64,000 bases of DNA from Nocardioides sp. InS609-2 (GTDB taxonomy: Bacteria; Actinomycetota; Actinomycetes; Propionibacteriales; Nocardioidaceae). The position numbers and the translations under genes were made by a program. Shown piece by piece: positions 8,004 to 19,133 of this stretch (the first letter of the stretch is position 1; each line of letters opens with the position of its first letter). Where the stretch lies: NCBI RefSeq assembly GCF_023208195.1, contig NZ_CP060034.1:2108001-2172000 (forward strand), read 5' to 3'. The notes below the pieces were generated by a model. It had not been told where the DNA came from. It worked only from the letters and a program-made list of their open reading frames with translations, and made no database searches.

Positions 8004-9209
8004 ATGACCTCCACCTCCGACTTCCGTCTGCGCCAGATCGCCGTACCCGCGTACGGGCCGAGCATCGTCGAGGGGCTGGGGCACGGCGCGATTCTGCCGA
8101 TCGTGGCGCTGCACGCGCGCGAACTCGGCGCGACCGTCGGGCAGGCCGCGCTCATCGTGGCGCTGGTCGGCATCGGCCAGCTGGTGATGTCGCTGCCGGC
8201 CGGCGCGATCGTGGCGCGTATCGGCGAACGGCGGGCGCTGACGGTGACCGGGCTGGTGGAGTGCGTGGTGTTCCTGCTCGCCTGGCGCACCCACAGCCTG
8301 GTCTTCTTCTCGGTCCTGGTGCTGCTGACCGGCGTGGCCTGGACGGTCTTCCTGCTGGCCCGGCAGGGTTACATCATCGACGCGGTGCCGATCCACCTCC
8401 GGGCACGTGCTCTCTCGGCCCTCGGCGGGAGTCATCGCATCGGCATGCTCGCCGGGCCGTTGCTCGGGGCGCTGCTGATCCACGTCTACGGCCTGTCGGC
8501 GGTCTTTGCGCTGGGTGCGGTCGCCAGCCTCGCCGCAGTGGCGCTGGTGCAGTCGATGCCGGACCTGAGTGCGGACGCCCGGGCTGCGCAGGCCGTCGAC
8601 GGCCCGCTGTCGGTGTGGTCGGTGCTGCGCCAGCACCGGCGCGTGCTGGTCACGCTCGGCAGCGCGGTCGCGGTCATCTCGGCATCGCGGTCCCTGCGGC
8701 TGGCGCTGCTCCCGCTGTGGTGCGACCACATCGGTCTCTCGGGCTCGGCCACGTCGCTGGTCTTCGGGCTCGCCGCCGCCGTCGATGTCTCGCTGTTCTA
8801 CCCCGCTGGCTGGGTGATGGACCGGCACGGGCGGGCCTGGGTCGCGTTCCCGGTCGTTGCCGCAGTCGCGGCCGGCGCCTTGCTGCTGCCGCTGACCGAC
8901 TCGTTCGGATCGGTGCTGGCGGTCGCCGTACTCATCGCAGCAGGCAACGGCCTCGGCTCCGGCATCGTGATGACGATGGGCGCCGACACCGCGCCCGCCG
9001 CCGGACGCGCCCAGTTTCTCGGCGGGTGGCGGTTGTGCGGAGACCTCGGCAACACCGCGGCGCCCGTGCTGCTGGGCGCGCTGACACTGGTGGTGCCGCT
9101 GGCCGGTGCCTGCCTCGCGCTGGGCGCGATCGGAATCGCAGGCACCGGGTGGGTGACCTACTGGACGCGCCGCCTCGACCGGCTCAGGTCGTCCGCGGCT
9201 CCTTCGTGA
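8004..9209 (+). CDS. MFS transporter, 12-helix type
   Basis: The 401-residue protein is hydrophobic throughout, with about 12 predicted membrane segments in two halves and a short cytoplasmic loop between them (about residues 188-208). The segment ARIGERRALT after the second helix is a degenerate form of the MFS motif A, and MDRHGRAWV is its counterpart in the second half. It probably moves a small molecule or drug with proton coupling; the substrate cannot be read from sequence. It shares a 37-bp intergenic region with pyrE and overlaps the end of the convergent sortase gene by 26 bp. Confidence 0.85.
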   Translation: MTSTSDFRLRQIAVPAYGPSIVEGLGHGAILPIVALHARELGATVGQAALIVALVGIGQLVMSLPAGAIVARIGERRALTVTGLVECVVFLLAWRTHSLVFFSVLVLLTGVAWTVFLLARQGYIIDAVPIHLRARALSALGGSHRIGMLAGPLLGALLIHVYGLSAVFALGAVASLAAVALVQSMPDLSADARAAQAVDGPLSVWSVLRQHRRVLVTLGSAVAVISASRSLRLALLPLWCDHIGLSGSATSLVFGLAAAVDVSLFYPAGWVMDRHGRAWVAFPVVAAVAAGALLLPLTDSFGSVLAVAVLIAAGNGLGSGIVMTMGADTAPAAGRAQFLGGWRLCGDLGNTAAPVLLGALTLVVPLAGACLALGAIGIAGTGWVTYWTRRLDRLRSSAAPS

Positions 9210-9864
9210 GCAGGTGCCCGAACGCGATCATCCGGTTGTCGGTGTGGAAGAGCTCCGCGCACGTCGTCAGCGTGATCAGCCGCTGACCGGTCTCCTGCGC
9301 AGGCTGTACGCCGCCCTGGTCGGGGTTGTTGGGCAGCGGGTCGATCACCCAGGTCTGCGTGAACGGCACGACCAGGTCGTCACCGCCGGTGTCAAGGAGG
9401 TAGGTGTAGGTCCACTTTCGGGTGTCGACGATGATCTTGTCACCGGGCACGAGGTCCGGCATCCGACGTAGTGGCTCACCGTGGGTGACGCGGTGGGCGG
9501 CCAGCGCGTAGTTGCCCTTGCCCCCCGGCGACGCCGAGCTCTTGAAGTGCCCGAAGCCGGCCGCGAGCGCGTCATCCGCGACACCCTCGATCAGCGGGAC
9601 GGCGTAGCCCCTGCCGAACCGCGGGATGCGTACGACGGCCTCGACGCTGCCCTCGGGCGCCTTGACAGTGTCGTTGCCCCGCCGCCAGGTCGTCTCGACC
9701 CGCTCTACGAGCTCGGTGTGCTTGCGTGCCGACACCCAGTTGGTGCCGTACATCTGCCAGCCGACCCAGCCCAGCATCGCCACCCCGGCCACGACCATCA
9801 GCAGGCCGATGGTGGTGAGGATCCGGCCCCGGCGCCGCGGGGCCGCCGAGGGCTTGGTGGACAT
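9184..9864 (-). CDS. Class E sortase
   Basis: The 226-residue protein has a cytoplasmic basic N-terminus, one membrane helix (about residues 14-37) and an extracellular sortase domain. The catalytic triad can be placed at His124 (LAAHR), Cys202 (TLTTC) and Arg211 (HTDNR). Class E sortases in Actinobacteria link LAxTG-type surface proteins to the cell wall or act as housekeeping transpeptidases. No sorting-signal protein is adjacent. The ATG lies 6 bases behind TATCCT (9871-9876 on this strand), suggesting a leaderless mRNA. It is divergent from the aminotransferase gene with 38 bp between starts. Confidence 0.92.
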   Translation of the reverse strand: MSTKPSAAPRRRGRILTTIGLLMVVAGVAMLGWVGWQMYGTNWVSARKHTELVERVETTWRRGNDTVKAPEGSVEAVVRIPRFGRGYAVPLIEGVADDALAAGFGHFKSSASPGGKGNYALAAHRVTHGEPLRRMPDLVPGDKIIVDTRKWTYTYLLDTGGDDLVVPFTQTWVIDPLPNNPDQGGVQPAQETGQRLITLTTCAELFHTDNRMIAFGHLLTKEPRTT

Positions 9865-9870
9865 GCGAGA

Positions 9871-9895
9871 AGGATAGGCAGATGGTCGTTAGTCT
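9871..9895. promoter_or_regulatory. Compact bidirectional leaderless promoter (sortase / aminotransferase)
   Basis: TATCCT on the minus strand (9871-9876) is 6 bases from the sortase ATG, and TAGTCT on the plus strand (9890-9895) is 7 bases from the aminotransferase ATG at 9903. The hexamers are 13 bp apart and point outward. The AAGGA on the plus strand at 9870-9874 overlaps the reverse complement of the sortase -10 and is therefore not taken as a ribosome site for the ATG at 9882. Confidence 0.6.
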
Positions 9896-9902
9896 CGCGG
9901 GC

Positions 9903-11081
9903 ATGTCTGCGAAGACGCCTCGACCCGTCGCCACACGACTGCGCAATGTCCCACCGACGATCTTCTCGGAGATGTCGGCGCTTGCCGTGCGGACCGGCGC
10001 CGTCAACCTGGGCCAGGGCTTCCCCGATGTCGACGGCCCGCCGTCGGTGATCGCCGCAGCCGTCCACGCCCTGCACGGCGGGCGCAACCAGTACGCGCCC
10101 GGCATCGGAGTTCCCGATCTCCGGCAGGCCGTCGCCGCCCACCAGGCCCGGCACTACGGCCTCGATCTCGATCCCGACAGCCAGGTCGTGATCACCACCG
10201 GCTGCACCGAGGCGATCGCCGCGGCCATGCTCGGCCTGGTCGAGCCCGGCGACGAGGTGATCGTGCTGGAGCCCTACTACGACTCCTACGTGGCGACGAT
10301 CGAGATGGCCGGAGGAGTACGACGACCCGTCACATTGCGCGCCCCAGACTTCCGCCTCGACATCGATGCCTTCCGCGCGGCGGTGTCGCCGCGGAGCCGG
10401 TTCGTGCTGCTCAACAGCCCGCACAACCCGACCGGCACCGCGCTGACGTGTGCGGAGCTGCAGGCCGTGGCCGACGTGGCGATCGAGCACGACCTAGTCG
10501 TCATCACCGACGAGGTCTACGAGCACCTCGTCTTCACCGGCAGCACGCACGTGCCTCTCGCGACGCTGCCCGGGATGTTCGAGCGGACGCTGACGCTCTC
10601 GAGTGCGGGCAAGAGCTACTCCTTCACCGGCTGGAAGGTCGGCTGGGCCACGGGTCCGGCGGACCTGGTCGGCGCCGTACTCGCGGCCAAGCAGTGGCTC
10701 ACCTTCACCTCCGGGTCCCCGCTGCAGCCGGCGGTGGCCCTGGCTCTGACCGAGGAGCCCGACTTCCCGTCCGAGCTCGCCGCGTCCCTCGAGCAACGTC
10801 GTGACCTGCTGTGCGCCGGGCTGGCCGAGGTCGGGCTGACCCCGCGCGTCCCGGAGGGCACGTACTTCGCGACCACCGACATCCGCCATCTGGGCTGGCC
10901 CGACGGGCTGGCCTTCTGCCGCGCCCTGCCCGAGCGTGCGGGAGTCGTGGCGATCCCGACGCAGGGCTTCCACGATGACCAGGAGGCCGGTCGCCACCTG
11001 GTGCGCTGGGCGTTCTGCAAGCAGCCCGACGTGATCGAGGAGGGGCTCAGCCGCCTGCGGGTGGCCGATATGTCGGCCTGA
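9903..11081 (+). CDS. PLP-dependent class I/II aminotransferase
   Basis: The 392-residue protein has the fold-type I pattern: VNLGQGFPD near residue 38, NSPHNPTG near 168, ITDEVYEH near 200 and the PLP-lysine segment SSAGKSYSFTGWKVGW near 230 (Schiff-base lysine in AGKSYS), then the C-terminal arginine in VRWAF. The family includes N-succinyldiaminopimelate aminotransferase (DapC) and kynurenine/glutamine transaminases. Length and motifs fit either, so the substrate stays open. The ATG at 9903 is favoured over 9882 because TAGTCT lies 7 bases upstream. It overlaps the convergent membrane-protein gene by 35 bp. Confidence 0.88.
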   Translation: MSAKTPRPVATRLRNVPPTIFSEMSALAVRTGAVNLGQGFPDVDGPPSVIAAAVHALHGGRNQYAPGIGVPDLRQAVAAHQARHYGLDLDPDSQVVITTGCTEAIAAAMLGLVEPGDEVIVLEPYYDSYVATIEMAGGVRRPVTLRAPDFRLDIDAFRAAVSPRSRFVLLNSPHNPTGTALTCAELQAVADVAIEHDLVVITDEVYEHLVFTGSTHVPLATLPGMFERTLTLSSAGKSYSFTGWKVGWATGPADLVGAVLAAKQWLTFTSGSPLQPAVALALTEEPDFPSELAASLEQRRDLLCAGLAEVGLTPRVPEGTYFATTDIRHLGWPDGLAFCRALPERAGVVAIPTQGFHDDQEAGRHLVRWAFCKQPDVIEEGLSRLRVADMSA

Positions 11082-12114
11082 CCGGGCTCGGTCCGGTCGC
11101 GAACCAGGCACGCGAGTCGGCCCGGCGCAGCAGTGCGACCACGACGATCGCGGCCAATGCGGGCAGCGCCAGCACGACGGAGGCAAGGGTGGAGACGAAA
11201 CAGATTGCGGCGGTGAAGGCCGAGAGGACCAGCAGCGCGAGTGCCGCCCGGGCACTGCGACGCAGCATCAGCGCCGCGCAGACGCAGGCGAGGGCCGACC
11301 AGGCCACCGTCACCGCACCCATGAAGTAGGTCGACGCGATCAGCGTCGCATCGGTGACGCCCTGGCTCGCGAGCTCGGGGTTCTGCTCGGAGATCTGGTC
11401 GAGCAGGACGTCGGGTGAGGACGCCACGACAGCGATCCCGATCACCGACGAGATCAGCGCGAACCCGGCAAAGACCCAGGTGATGATCGCGGCCACGACG
11501 AGGATGTCGGGGCGTCGTACGTCGGTGACGGGCTTGCCGGCACCGGTGCTGAACGGGGCGGTGAGCGTCTTGCCGAAGCCGTCGAACGCGCGCGGGTCAG
11601 CAGGTGGCTGCTCGGTCGGCGGCACGGGTGGCGGCCAGACGGGCGCCCGCTGCTCGGGTGCACGCTCCACCGGTGGAGCCGCCTTGCCGTCGAACCAGTC
11701 ACGCGCCGGCTGGAGCCACAGCATCACAGAAGCCACCGCGACCAGTGACGACATGAAGCCACCGGTGACGATGCCCGCCAGGAACAACGGCACGGCCAGC
11801 ACGGTGAGTGCGATGCGGGCGCCGCGGTTTCGCTTGAGGATGTGGAACCCGAGCACTCCGGCAGCGGTGGCGCAACCGGCCGCGATCATGGCGCTGCCGT
11901 GGAGGATCGACAGCGCGCTCTCGACCGAGAGACCCAGCCCGTCGCCCGGAGGCTCGGACAGGAACTTCTCGACCGCGTCGCGCGACTGCAACGACCGCAG
12001 CCCGGAGATGACCTCGTAACCGGTGACGACCACGAACGCGGATCCGAGCATGATCATCCAGCCGGCCATCGTCACCTGACGGGGCCGCGGCAGGGTCTTC
12101 CCGGGCTCGCTCAC
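11047..12114 (-). CDS. Membrane protein of unknown function with a Pro-rich loop
   Basis: The 355-residue protein is not recognised. It has about four membrane segments in the first 135 residues, a cytoplasmic Pro-rich stretch (about residues 140-190, rich in PPV and PPA), and about four more segments in the C-terminal half. The two halves may be related to one another. It starts with GTG at 12114 and has no clear ribosome site. It is convergent with and overlaps the aminotransferase gene, and no functional partner is evident. Confidence 0.65.
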   Translation of the reverse strand: MSEPGKTLPRPRQVTMAGWMIMLGSAFVVVTGYEVISGLRSLQSRDAVEKFLSEPPGDGLGLSVESALSILHGSAMIAAGCATAAGVLGFHILKRNRGARIALTVLAVPLFLAGIVTGGFMSSLVAVASVMLWLQPARDWFDGKAAPPVERAPEQRAPVWPPPVPPTEQPPADPRAFDGFGKTLTAPFSTGAGKPVTDVRRPDILVVAAIITWVFAGFALISSVIGIAVVASSPDVLLDQISEQNPELASQGVTDATLIASTYFMGAVTVAWSALACVCAALMLRRSARAALALLVLSAFTAAICFVSTLASVVLALPALAAIVVVALLRRADSRAWFATGPSPVRPTYRPPAGG

Positions 12115-12288
12115 AGGCCCATTGCATCATTGCGACCCAAGGGTCACCGCATCAGCGCGGGCTTCCTAGGGTCGAATGTCCAGCCCTCGACGAGGTACCG
12201 CATGGCCGCCGCGTCTGCGTCCCATCGCCGCGATGCACGTGCGGCCAGGGACCGCGGGATGCGCGGCCGGGACCAGGTTCAGCCTGAC

Positions 12289-13653
12289 TCACATCAACTC
12301 GGCGAGTCTCGCCAAGGCGGGCCGCGTGTGGGTGGCGAGCCGCTCGCGCGCGTCATCCAACGCCGCGGACGGCGGGTACCCCGGCGGAATACGCGAGGGG
12401 TTGAGCGCAACCCCGTCCGACCACTCCTTGATGTCGGGCTCGGCCGAGAAGGACCGCGCGGCGCGGGTGCCCAGCACGTTCATGCCCGCCCACTCGGCCA
12501 TGGAGTTGCCGTAGCCCGACGGCGGGCAGAGCCGGTTCCTCTCGTCGTCGTCGTCGCGGGTCGCCTCGACGTACCCGACCAGTGCCGCGCCGAAGCACGG
12601 GAACCCACTCCTGATCGGCTGCAGCGTGATGTCCTCGGGGCGCCAGACCGGGACGAGAGGCGGGTACTTCAGGCCGTCCGCGGCGCAGTGCACGACGAGG
12701 GCGTCGTCCGCCACGGCGACCGCGCCGTCGGCGAAGCTGAGCTTGCCGCGGCCGACGGACTCGATGTGCCCGCGCCGTACGACGTTCTCGATGGTGCGCA
12801 GCTGCTCGAGTTCCCAGATGGCGAGGGTGGGCGTCTTGGCCATGGTCGGCGTGATCGAGCGGTCGATGCGCAGCATGATGCTGGCTTCCTCGAGCTGAAG
12901 GAACAGGCCCTCGAGTGAGGCCGCCCCCGCGGCCGCCTGCATCGTGTCGGCGGCCATGCCGAGGAAGATCGCCGGATCGGGCTGGATGAGGGCCCGGTTG
13001 AGCATCCACGGGTCGCGTGGCCGCACCCAGCAGATCGCATCGGGGTCGACACCGCGGGCGAGCAGCCAGATGCACGCGTCCGTCGCGGTCTTGCCCGACC
13101 CGACGACGACGTACTGGCTCGGCGCTTCCTCCAGCCTCGCGAGGCCGTTGACCGGCAGCACCCGGGCACCGTCAACGTCGAACGGCGGCGGCTTCTCGGC
13201 GGGGATGCTCGGAGCCAGGTAGTGGGCGTTGACGATCCGGCACGACTCGGGCACCTCGAACCGTTCGCCCGAGATGCGCGAGACGACGGTGCGGTCGCCG
13301 AGGTAGTCGCTGTTGGGAAAGAACTCGACCTTGCCCGACCTCAGCATCCGGTCGAGCATCCGCGCGTAGTAGGCCGTGATCTCGGACTGGGACGCGCGCT
13401 CCTGGAACCCCGCCTCAGGTCCACTCTGTTGCAGCTTTGCCCCACCGAGCAGGGTCGAGGCGACGCCGTAGAACGCCGAGGACTGGTGCAGCTGGACGAA
13501 CGGGTACGCCTCCAGCCAGTGCCCACCGACACCATGGCGCCGGTCGACCATCACCACGTGTACGTCGGCGTGGTCGATCAGCGCGTCGGTGAAGGCCATC
13601 CCCATGGCACCCGCGCCCACCACGAGATAGTCGGCTTCGAGGGTGCGGGCCAT
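12289..13653 (-). CDS. FAD/NAD(P)-binding flavoprotein, monooxygenase-like
   Basis: The 454-residue protein has an N-terminal FAD-binding Rossmann motif VVGAGAMGMAF (residues 11-21) followed by an acidic-ended strand (VMVDRR). A second nucleotide-binding motif, VVGSGKTATD, near residue 181 is expected to bind NADPH. This two-dinucleotide layout is that of flavin monooxygenases and related oxidoreductases. The substrate is unknown. The frame extends to 13698, but the ATG at 13653 directly precedes the family-like N-terminus. The broken LysR gene upstream on the same strand may once have regulated a neighbouring locus. Confidence 0.8.
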   Translation of the reverse strand: MARTLEADYLVVGAGAMGMAFTDALIDHADVHVVMVDRRHGVGGHWLEAYPFVQLHQSSAFYGVASTLLGGAKLQQSGPEAGFQERASQSEITAYYARMLDRMLRSGKVEFFPNSDYLGDRTVVSRISGERFEVPESCRIVNAHYLAPSIPAEKPPPFDVDGARVLPVNGLARLEEAPSQYVVVGSGKTATDACIWLLARGVDPDAICWVRPRDPWMLNRALIQPDPAIFLGMAADTMQAAAGAASLEGLFLQLEEASIMLRIDRSITPTMAKTPTLAIWELEQLRTIENVVRRGHIESVGRGKLSFADGAVAVADDALVVHCAADGLKYPPLVPVWRPEDITLQPIRSGFPCFGAALVGYVEATRDDDDERNRLCPPSGYGNSMAEWAGMNVLGTRAARSFSAEPDIKEWSDGVALNPSRIPPGYPPSAALDDARERLATHTRPALARLAELM

Positions 13654-14183
13654 GAGTCCACGGTGGCACTCGCGGGGCGCCGCGTCCATGAACTGCACCT
13701 GACAGCGGGATCGCTCAACCTGGCGGAGATGACTTCCAGCACGCGGCGTACGACCGGAGACACGGACTCGCGGGACCAGACGGCGTACAGCTCAACAGGC
13801 CGCTCGGGGTCGGCGTCGAGCGCGGTGTCGCCACCACCGTGGACGAGCTCCTTGAAGACGACGCCGGGGACGGCAAGGGAGGCGGCTGATGCGGGCGCGA
13901 GGGCGAGGCCGCGGTCGGCGGCGACGAGGAGCATCGCGGTGAGGACCTGGTGGACGCGCTGCTCGATCCGCGGGTGCGCGTTGGCGAGGAAGCGCACCGA
14001 GAGCTCGTCGAAGTAGCGCGACTGCTGCGGGTCGTAAGCGATGACGGGCTGGCCCTCGAAGTCCTGCGGAGTCAGCGGACGCTTCAAGGAGGCCAGCGGA
14101 TGGTCGGCAGGCTCGATGGCCATCAGCGGTTCGCGCAGCACGACGCGTGACTGCAGGAGCGCCGTGTCGAAGGGCGGCCGCGG
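13578..14183 (-). pseudogene. LysR-family regulator, C-terminal fragment without its HTH domain
   Basis: From about 14183 downward one minus-strand frame reads as the second half of a LysR effector-binding domain: RPPFDTALLQSRVVLREPLM, then the HPLA, LAPA and VVRRVLEVI segments. The N-terminal winged helix-turn-helix and the first part of the effector domain (about 150 residues) are absent. Upstream of 14183 the same frame has no LysR character; instead the other strand encodes the end of an oxidase. The frame stays open to 13578 and overlaps the start of the flavoprotein gene. The fragment cannot bind DNA and is best read as a deletion remnant. Confidence 0.75.
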
Positions 14184-14285
14184 GCGCTGACCGACCTGGT
14201 CCCCGGCATACGGCTGGTGACCTACGGGCACGTCGGCGACGGCAACCTGCACTACAACCTGGGCAAGGTCCTGCCGCTGGGGTGA
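14184..14285 (+). pseudogene. C-terminal remnant of a FAD-linked oxidase (glycolate/lactate oxidase family)
   Basis: The 33-codon frame ending at TGA 14285 contains VTYGHVGDGNLHYN, the signature of the C-terminal domain of FAD-linked oxidases such as GlcD and D-lactate dehydrogenase. In intact proteins about 90 residues separate this motif from the terminal NPGKVL. Here HYNL runs directly into GKVLPLG and the stop, so an internal deletion occurred as well as loss of everything upstream. The 5' boundary coincides with the 5' boundary of the LysR fragment, marking a deletion junction between two formerly divergent genes. Confidence 0.75.
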
Positions 14286-14306
14286 CGGCGGCCCTAGGCT
14301 CTCCAG

Positions 14307-14765
14307 GTGCCCGCTGCCGTCCGGACCCTCGCGCGCGTGTTGCTTGGATCGGCGATGGTCGGCGCCGGCGTGCTGCACCTGACCACGCAACGCCAGGAGT
14401 TCGGCGCCCAGGTTCCCGATTGGTTCCCCCTCGACGAGGACCTCACCGTGGTGGCCTCGGGCGTCGTCGAGATCGCGCTCGGCGCCGCGTTCGTGGCACT
14501 GCCGAAGCACCAGCGCCTGGTGGGCGGGCTGCTCGCGGCGTTCTTCGTCGCGATCTTTCCGGGCAACGTCGCTCAGTACGTCGACGGCGCCGACGCGTTC
14601 GGCCTCGACACCGATCGCGCACGACTGATCCGGCTGTTCTTCCAGCCAGTGCTCGTGCTCTGGGCCCTGTGGGCGGGTGGCCTGCTGCGTCGTCCGCCGA
14701 ACGGGCCGACCTTTCGGGGGACTGGCGCCGGCGCGCGTAGCAGGTCGGGCCCGCTGCGACGCTGA
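14307..14765 (+). CDS. DoxX-like membrane protein
   Basis: The 152-residue protein has four hydrophobic segments, and its start, RTLARVLLGSAMVGAGVLHL followed by WFPLDEDL, resembles small DoxX/DUF4149-type membrane proteins. Its role is not known; relatives work with thiol or quinone oxidoreductases. The GTG lies 6 bases behind TAGGCT (14295-14300), a leaderless start, so the gene has its own promoter next to the deletion scar. Its 3' end lies in one arm of an inverted repeat (14734-14752) that pairs with 15007-15025. Confidence 0.75.
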   Translation: MPAAVRTLARVLLGSAMVGAGVLHLTTQRQEFGAQVPDWFPLDEDLTVVASGVVEIALGAAFVALPKHQRLVGGLLAAFFVAIFPGNVAQYVDGADAFGLDTDRARLIRLFFQPVLVLWALWAGGLLRRPPNGPTFRGTGAGARSRSGPLRR

Positions 14766-15025
14766 GCTAGTGTCGTCGTCCTCCCGCGGTCGCAAAATCA
14801 CCCCGTCGAATGGTCGAAAACCGCATGAAACTTCGTCGGATCCATGCGGTTTGCGCCCAATCGTTGGGTGTCATTTCCAGGGATGCTGAGGGCCCGCGCT
14901 TGCACGGGGCAGCGGCTTGCCGCCGCCCCGTGCGCCGCACCAGCAGGTCGGGAGAGGCTCGAAGTCTTGAGCGCCGAAGGCGCCGCAGGGAACTCTTGAC
15001 GCCGAGACCCGACCTGCTACGCGCG
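14734..15025. repeat. Nested inverted repeats between the DoxX-like gene and clpB
   Basis: A 19-base sequence at 14734-14752 is exactly repeated in inverted form at 15007-15025. Its core, AGCAGGTCGGG, also appears at 14942-14952 in direct orientation, forming a second, closer hairpin with 15007-15017. Inside lies a further hairpin with the arms GCACGGGGC and GCCCCGTGC (about 14897-14934). No convincing gene is present in 14766-15062. The structures could end transcription of both convergent neighbours, or they may be copies of a dispersed palindromic element. Confidence 0.6.
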
Positions 15026-15062
15026 CGGCCCCAACGTCGCCGGAAAATCGGCGCGAGGACGG

Positions 15063-17651
<2,589 letters not shown>

Positions 17652-17732
17652 TGCGGCTCCTGCTCCTGTCGTACCGGCGGCACATGCGTGCCCCCGGGTC
17701 ACTCTCTCGTCACTCGGCTCAACACGCCACAA

Positions 17733-17753
17733 GTTGAGTCCATTCCACTCAAC
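17733..17753. promoter_or_regulatory. HAIR operator (HspR site) upstream of clpB
   Basis: GTTGAGT, 7 bases, ACTCAAC is a perfect inverted repeat that matches the HspR-associated inverted repeat (CTTGAGT-N7-ACTCAAG) except for the outermost base pair. It lies 82 bp before the clpB start codon. In Streptomyces and mycobacteria this site represses clpB and dnaK until heat shock titrates HspR/DnaK. Confidence 0.92.
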
Positions 17754-17850
17754 TCTGGGCTCGATCAGATCGGGCGCGCGCACCCCGACAGCGCACGACG
17801 GACACCCACGACCACTAGCATGACCACGCAGTCCAGGCTGGAGGATGATG

Positions 17851-18357
17851 GTGAAGCTGTTTCGCAAACAGGCGAGTCCTGTCGATGCCCCCGTCGAGGC
17901 ACCCGCCCCGGTCGAGGAGAAGCCGATCAGAGTGGTCGTGGTCGACGACGACGACGACCTGCGCGGCGTCCTGCGCATCGCGCTCGAGTCGCGGGGCTTC
18001 GACATCCTCGGCGACACCGCCGACGCGATGGCCGCGCTCGAGGTGGTGCGCGAGGGACAGCCCGACATCATCCTGCTCGACCTCGCCATGCCCGAGGTGA
18101 CCGGTCTCGAGGTGCTGCCGCTGCTCCTGGAGCAGTCGCCGCGCTCCAAGATCGTCATCTGCTCGGCGATCAGCGCAACCCACATGACCGAGGCCGCGCT
18201 CGACGCGGGAGCCGACGCCTACATCATCAAGGGCGTCTCGGCGAAGACCCTGATCGCGCACCTCCACCGGGTTGCGCAGGCCGGCCCCGTGCGCCCGGTG
18301 CGCCCCTACCCGCTCGGCCGCGACTACGTCGAGCCGACCTCCCCTACCGCCGGGTGA
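17851..18357 (+). CDS. Single-domain response regulator
   Basis: The 168-residue protein has a charged, Pro/Ala-rich tail of about 25 residues and then a receiver domain: acid cluster VDDDDD (31-36), phosphoacceptor Asp77 in LLDLAMP and Lys127 in YIIKG. There is no DNA-binding or enzyme output domain. It would be phosphorylated by an unlinked histidine kinase. ATG codons at 17845 and 17848 sit too close to GGAGG (17840-17844); the GTG at 17851 has a 6-base spacing and is preferred. The next gene starts inside its stop codon (GTGA), so the two products probably act together. Confidence 0.88.
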   Translation: MKLFRKQASPVDAPVEAPAPVEEKPIRVVVVDDDDDLRGVLRIALESRGFDILGDTADAMAALEVVREGQPDIILLDLAMPEVTGLEVLPLLLEQSPRSKIVICSAISATHMTEAALDAGADAYIIKGVSAKTLIAHLHRVAQAGPVRPVRPYPLGRDYVEPTSPTAG

Positions 18358-19133
18358 CCCAGCTAGAGCTCGCGTCCGACTGCTCGCGCTGCTTCGGACT
18401 CTGCTGCGTGCTGCTGCCGTTCCGCGCCGAGTCGGGCTTCGGCGAGGACAAGCAGAGCGGCACCCCCTGCGGCCACCTGGGCGCCGACGACGGCTGCGGC
18501 ATCCACGACGACCTGCGCGATCGCGGCTGGCCGGGCTGCACCGTCTTCGAGTGCTTCGGCGCCGGTCAGCAGGTCTCGCAGGTGACGTACGCCGGCACGT
18601 CGTGGCGCGAGAGCGACAACCTGGGCGAGATGGCCGCCGTACTCTCCGTGATGCGCCAGCTGCACGAGATGCTCGTCCACCTCACCGAGGTCGGGCGCAC
18701 CTCGCCGTCACCGGTCGCGGCCCGGCTCGTCGAGCGCATCACCACCATGACCTCGCAGCCGCCCGAAGCCGTGCTGGCCATCGACATCGACGAACTGCTG
18801 GCCGAGGTGTCCGCAGAGCTGCGGTCGGCCAGTGCACGCATCCGCGGCGAAGCCGGCACCGACCGCACGGGCGCCGACCTGTCCGGCCACGACCTCCGCG
18901 ACGTGCCGTTGCGTCTCGTCACCTTGCGCAGCGCCCTGCTGCTCGGCGCCGGCCTGTCCGGCTGCGACCTCACGGGCACGGACCTGCTAGGGGCCGACCT
19001 GCGGGGCGCCGACGTCTGCGGGGCCGACCTCTCGGGCGCTCTCTTTCTCACCCAGCCGCAGGTCAACGCGACCCGCGGCGATGCGGACACTCGGCTGCCC
19101 GACGGGCTGTCGCGGCCGGGCCACTGGGGCTAG
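18354..19133 (+). CDS. Cys-rich, pentapeptide-repeat protein coupled to the response regulator
   Basis: The 259-residue protein has an N-terminal cysteine cluster (CSRCFGLCC near residue 10, then further Cys/His in CGIH and FECFG before residue 65), which could bind a metal or iron-sulfur centre. A helical middle follows, and then a C-terminal stretch of pentapeptide repeats of the A(D/N)LxG type (about residues 175-230: GTDLLGADLRGADVCGADL). Pentapeptide repeats fold as a right-handed quadrilateral beta-helix. The 4-base overlap with the response-regulator gene suggests a functional pair. The biochemical role is unknown. The 3' end overlaps hspR by 4 bp. Confidence 0.8.
   Translation: MTQLELASDCSRCFGLCCVLLPFRAESGFGEDKQSGTPCGHLGADDGCGIHDDLRDRGWPGCTVFECFGAGQQVSQVTYAGTSWRESDNLGEMAAVLSVMRQLHEMLVHLTEVGRTSPSPVAARLVERITTMTSQPPEAVLAIDIDELLAEVSAELRSASARIRGEAGTDRTGADLSGHDLRDVPLRLVTLRSALLLGAGLSGCDLTGTDLLGADLRGADVCGADLSGALFLTQPQVNATRGDADTRLPDGLSRPGHWG

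Noticed and set aside
9882..9902. ATG at 9882 as the aminotransferase start, with AGAAGGA as ribosome site
   Set aside because: That sequence overlaps the reverse complement of the sortase -10 (TATCCT), and TAGTCT 7 bases before ATG 9903 gives a better and family-like start.
13578..14801. A single 407-codon minus-strand frame that would fuse a novel N-terminus to the LysR domain
   Set aside because: The part above 14183 is antisense to the oxidase tail and DoxX-like gene and has no protein-like character; only the LysR part is real.
17845..17850. ATG codons at 17845 and 17848 as the response-regulator start
   Set aside because: They lie 0 and 3 bases from the GGAGG ribosome site; the GTG at 17851 has normal spacing.
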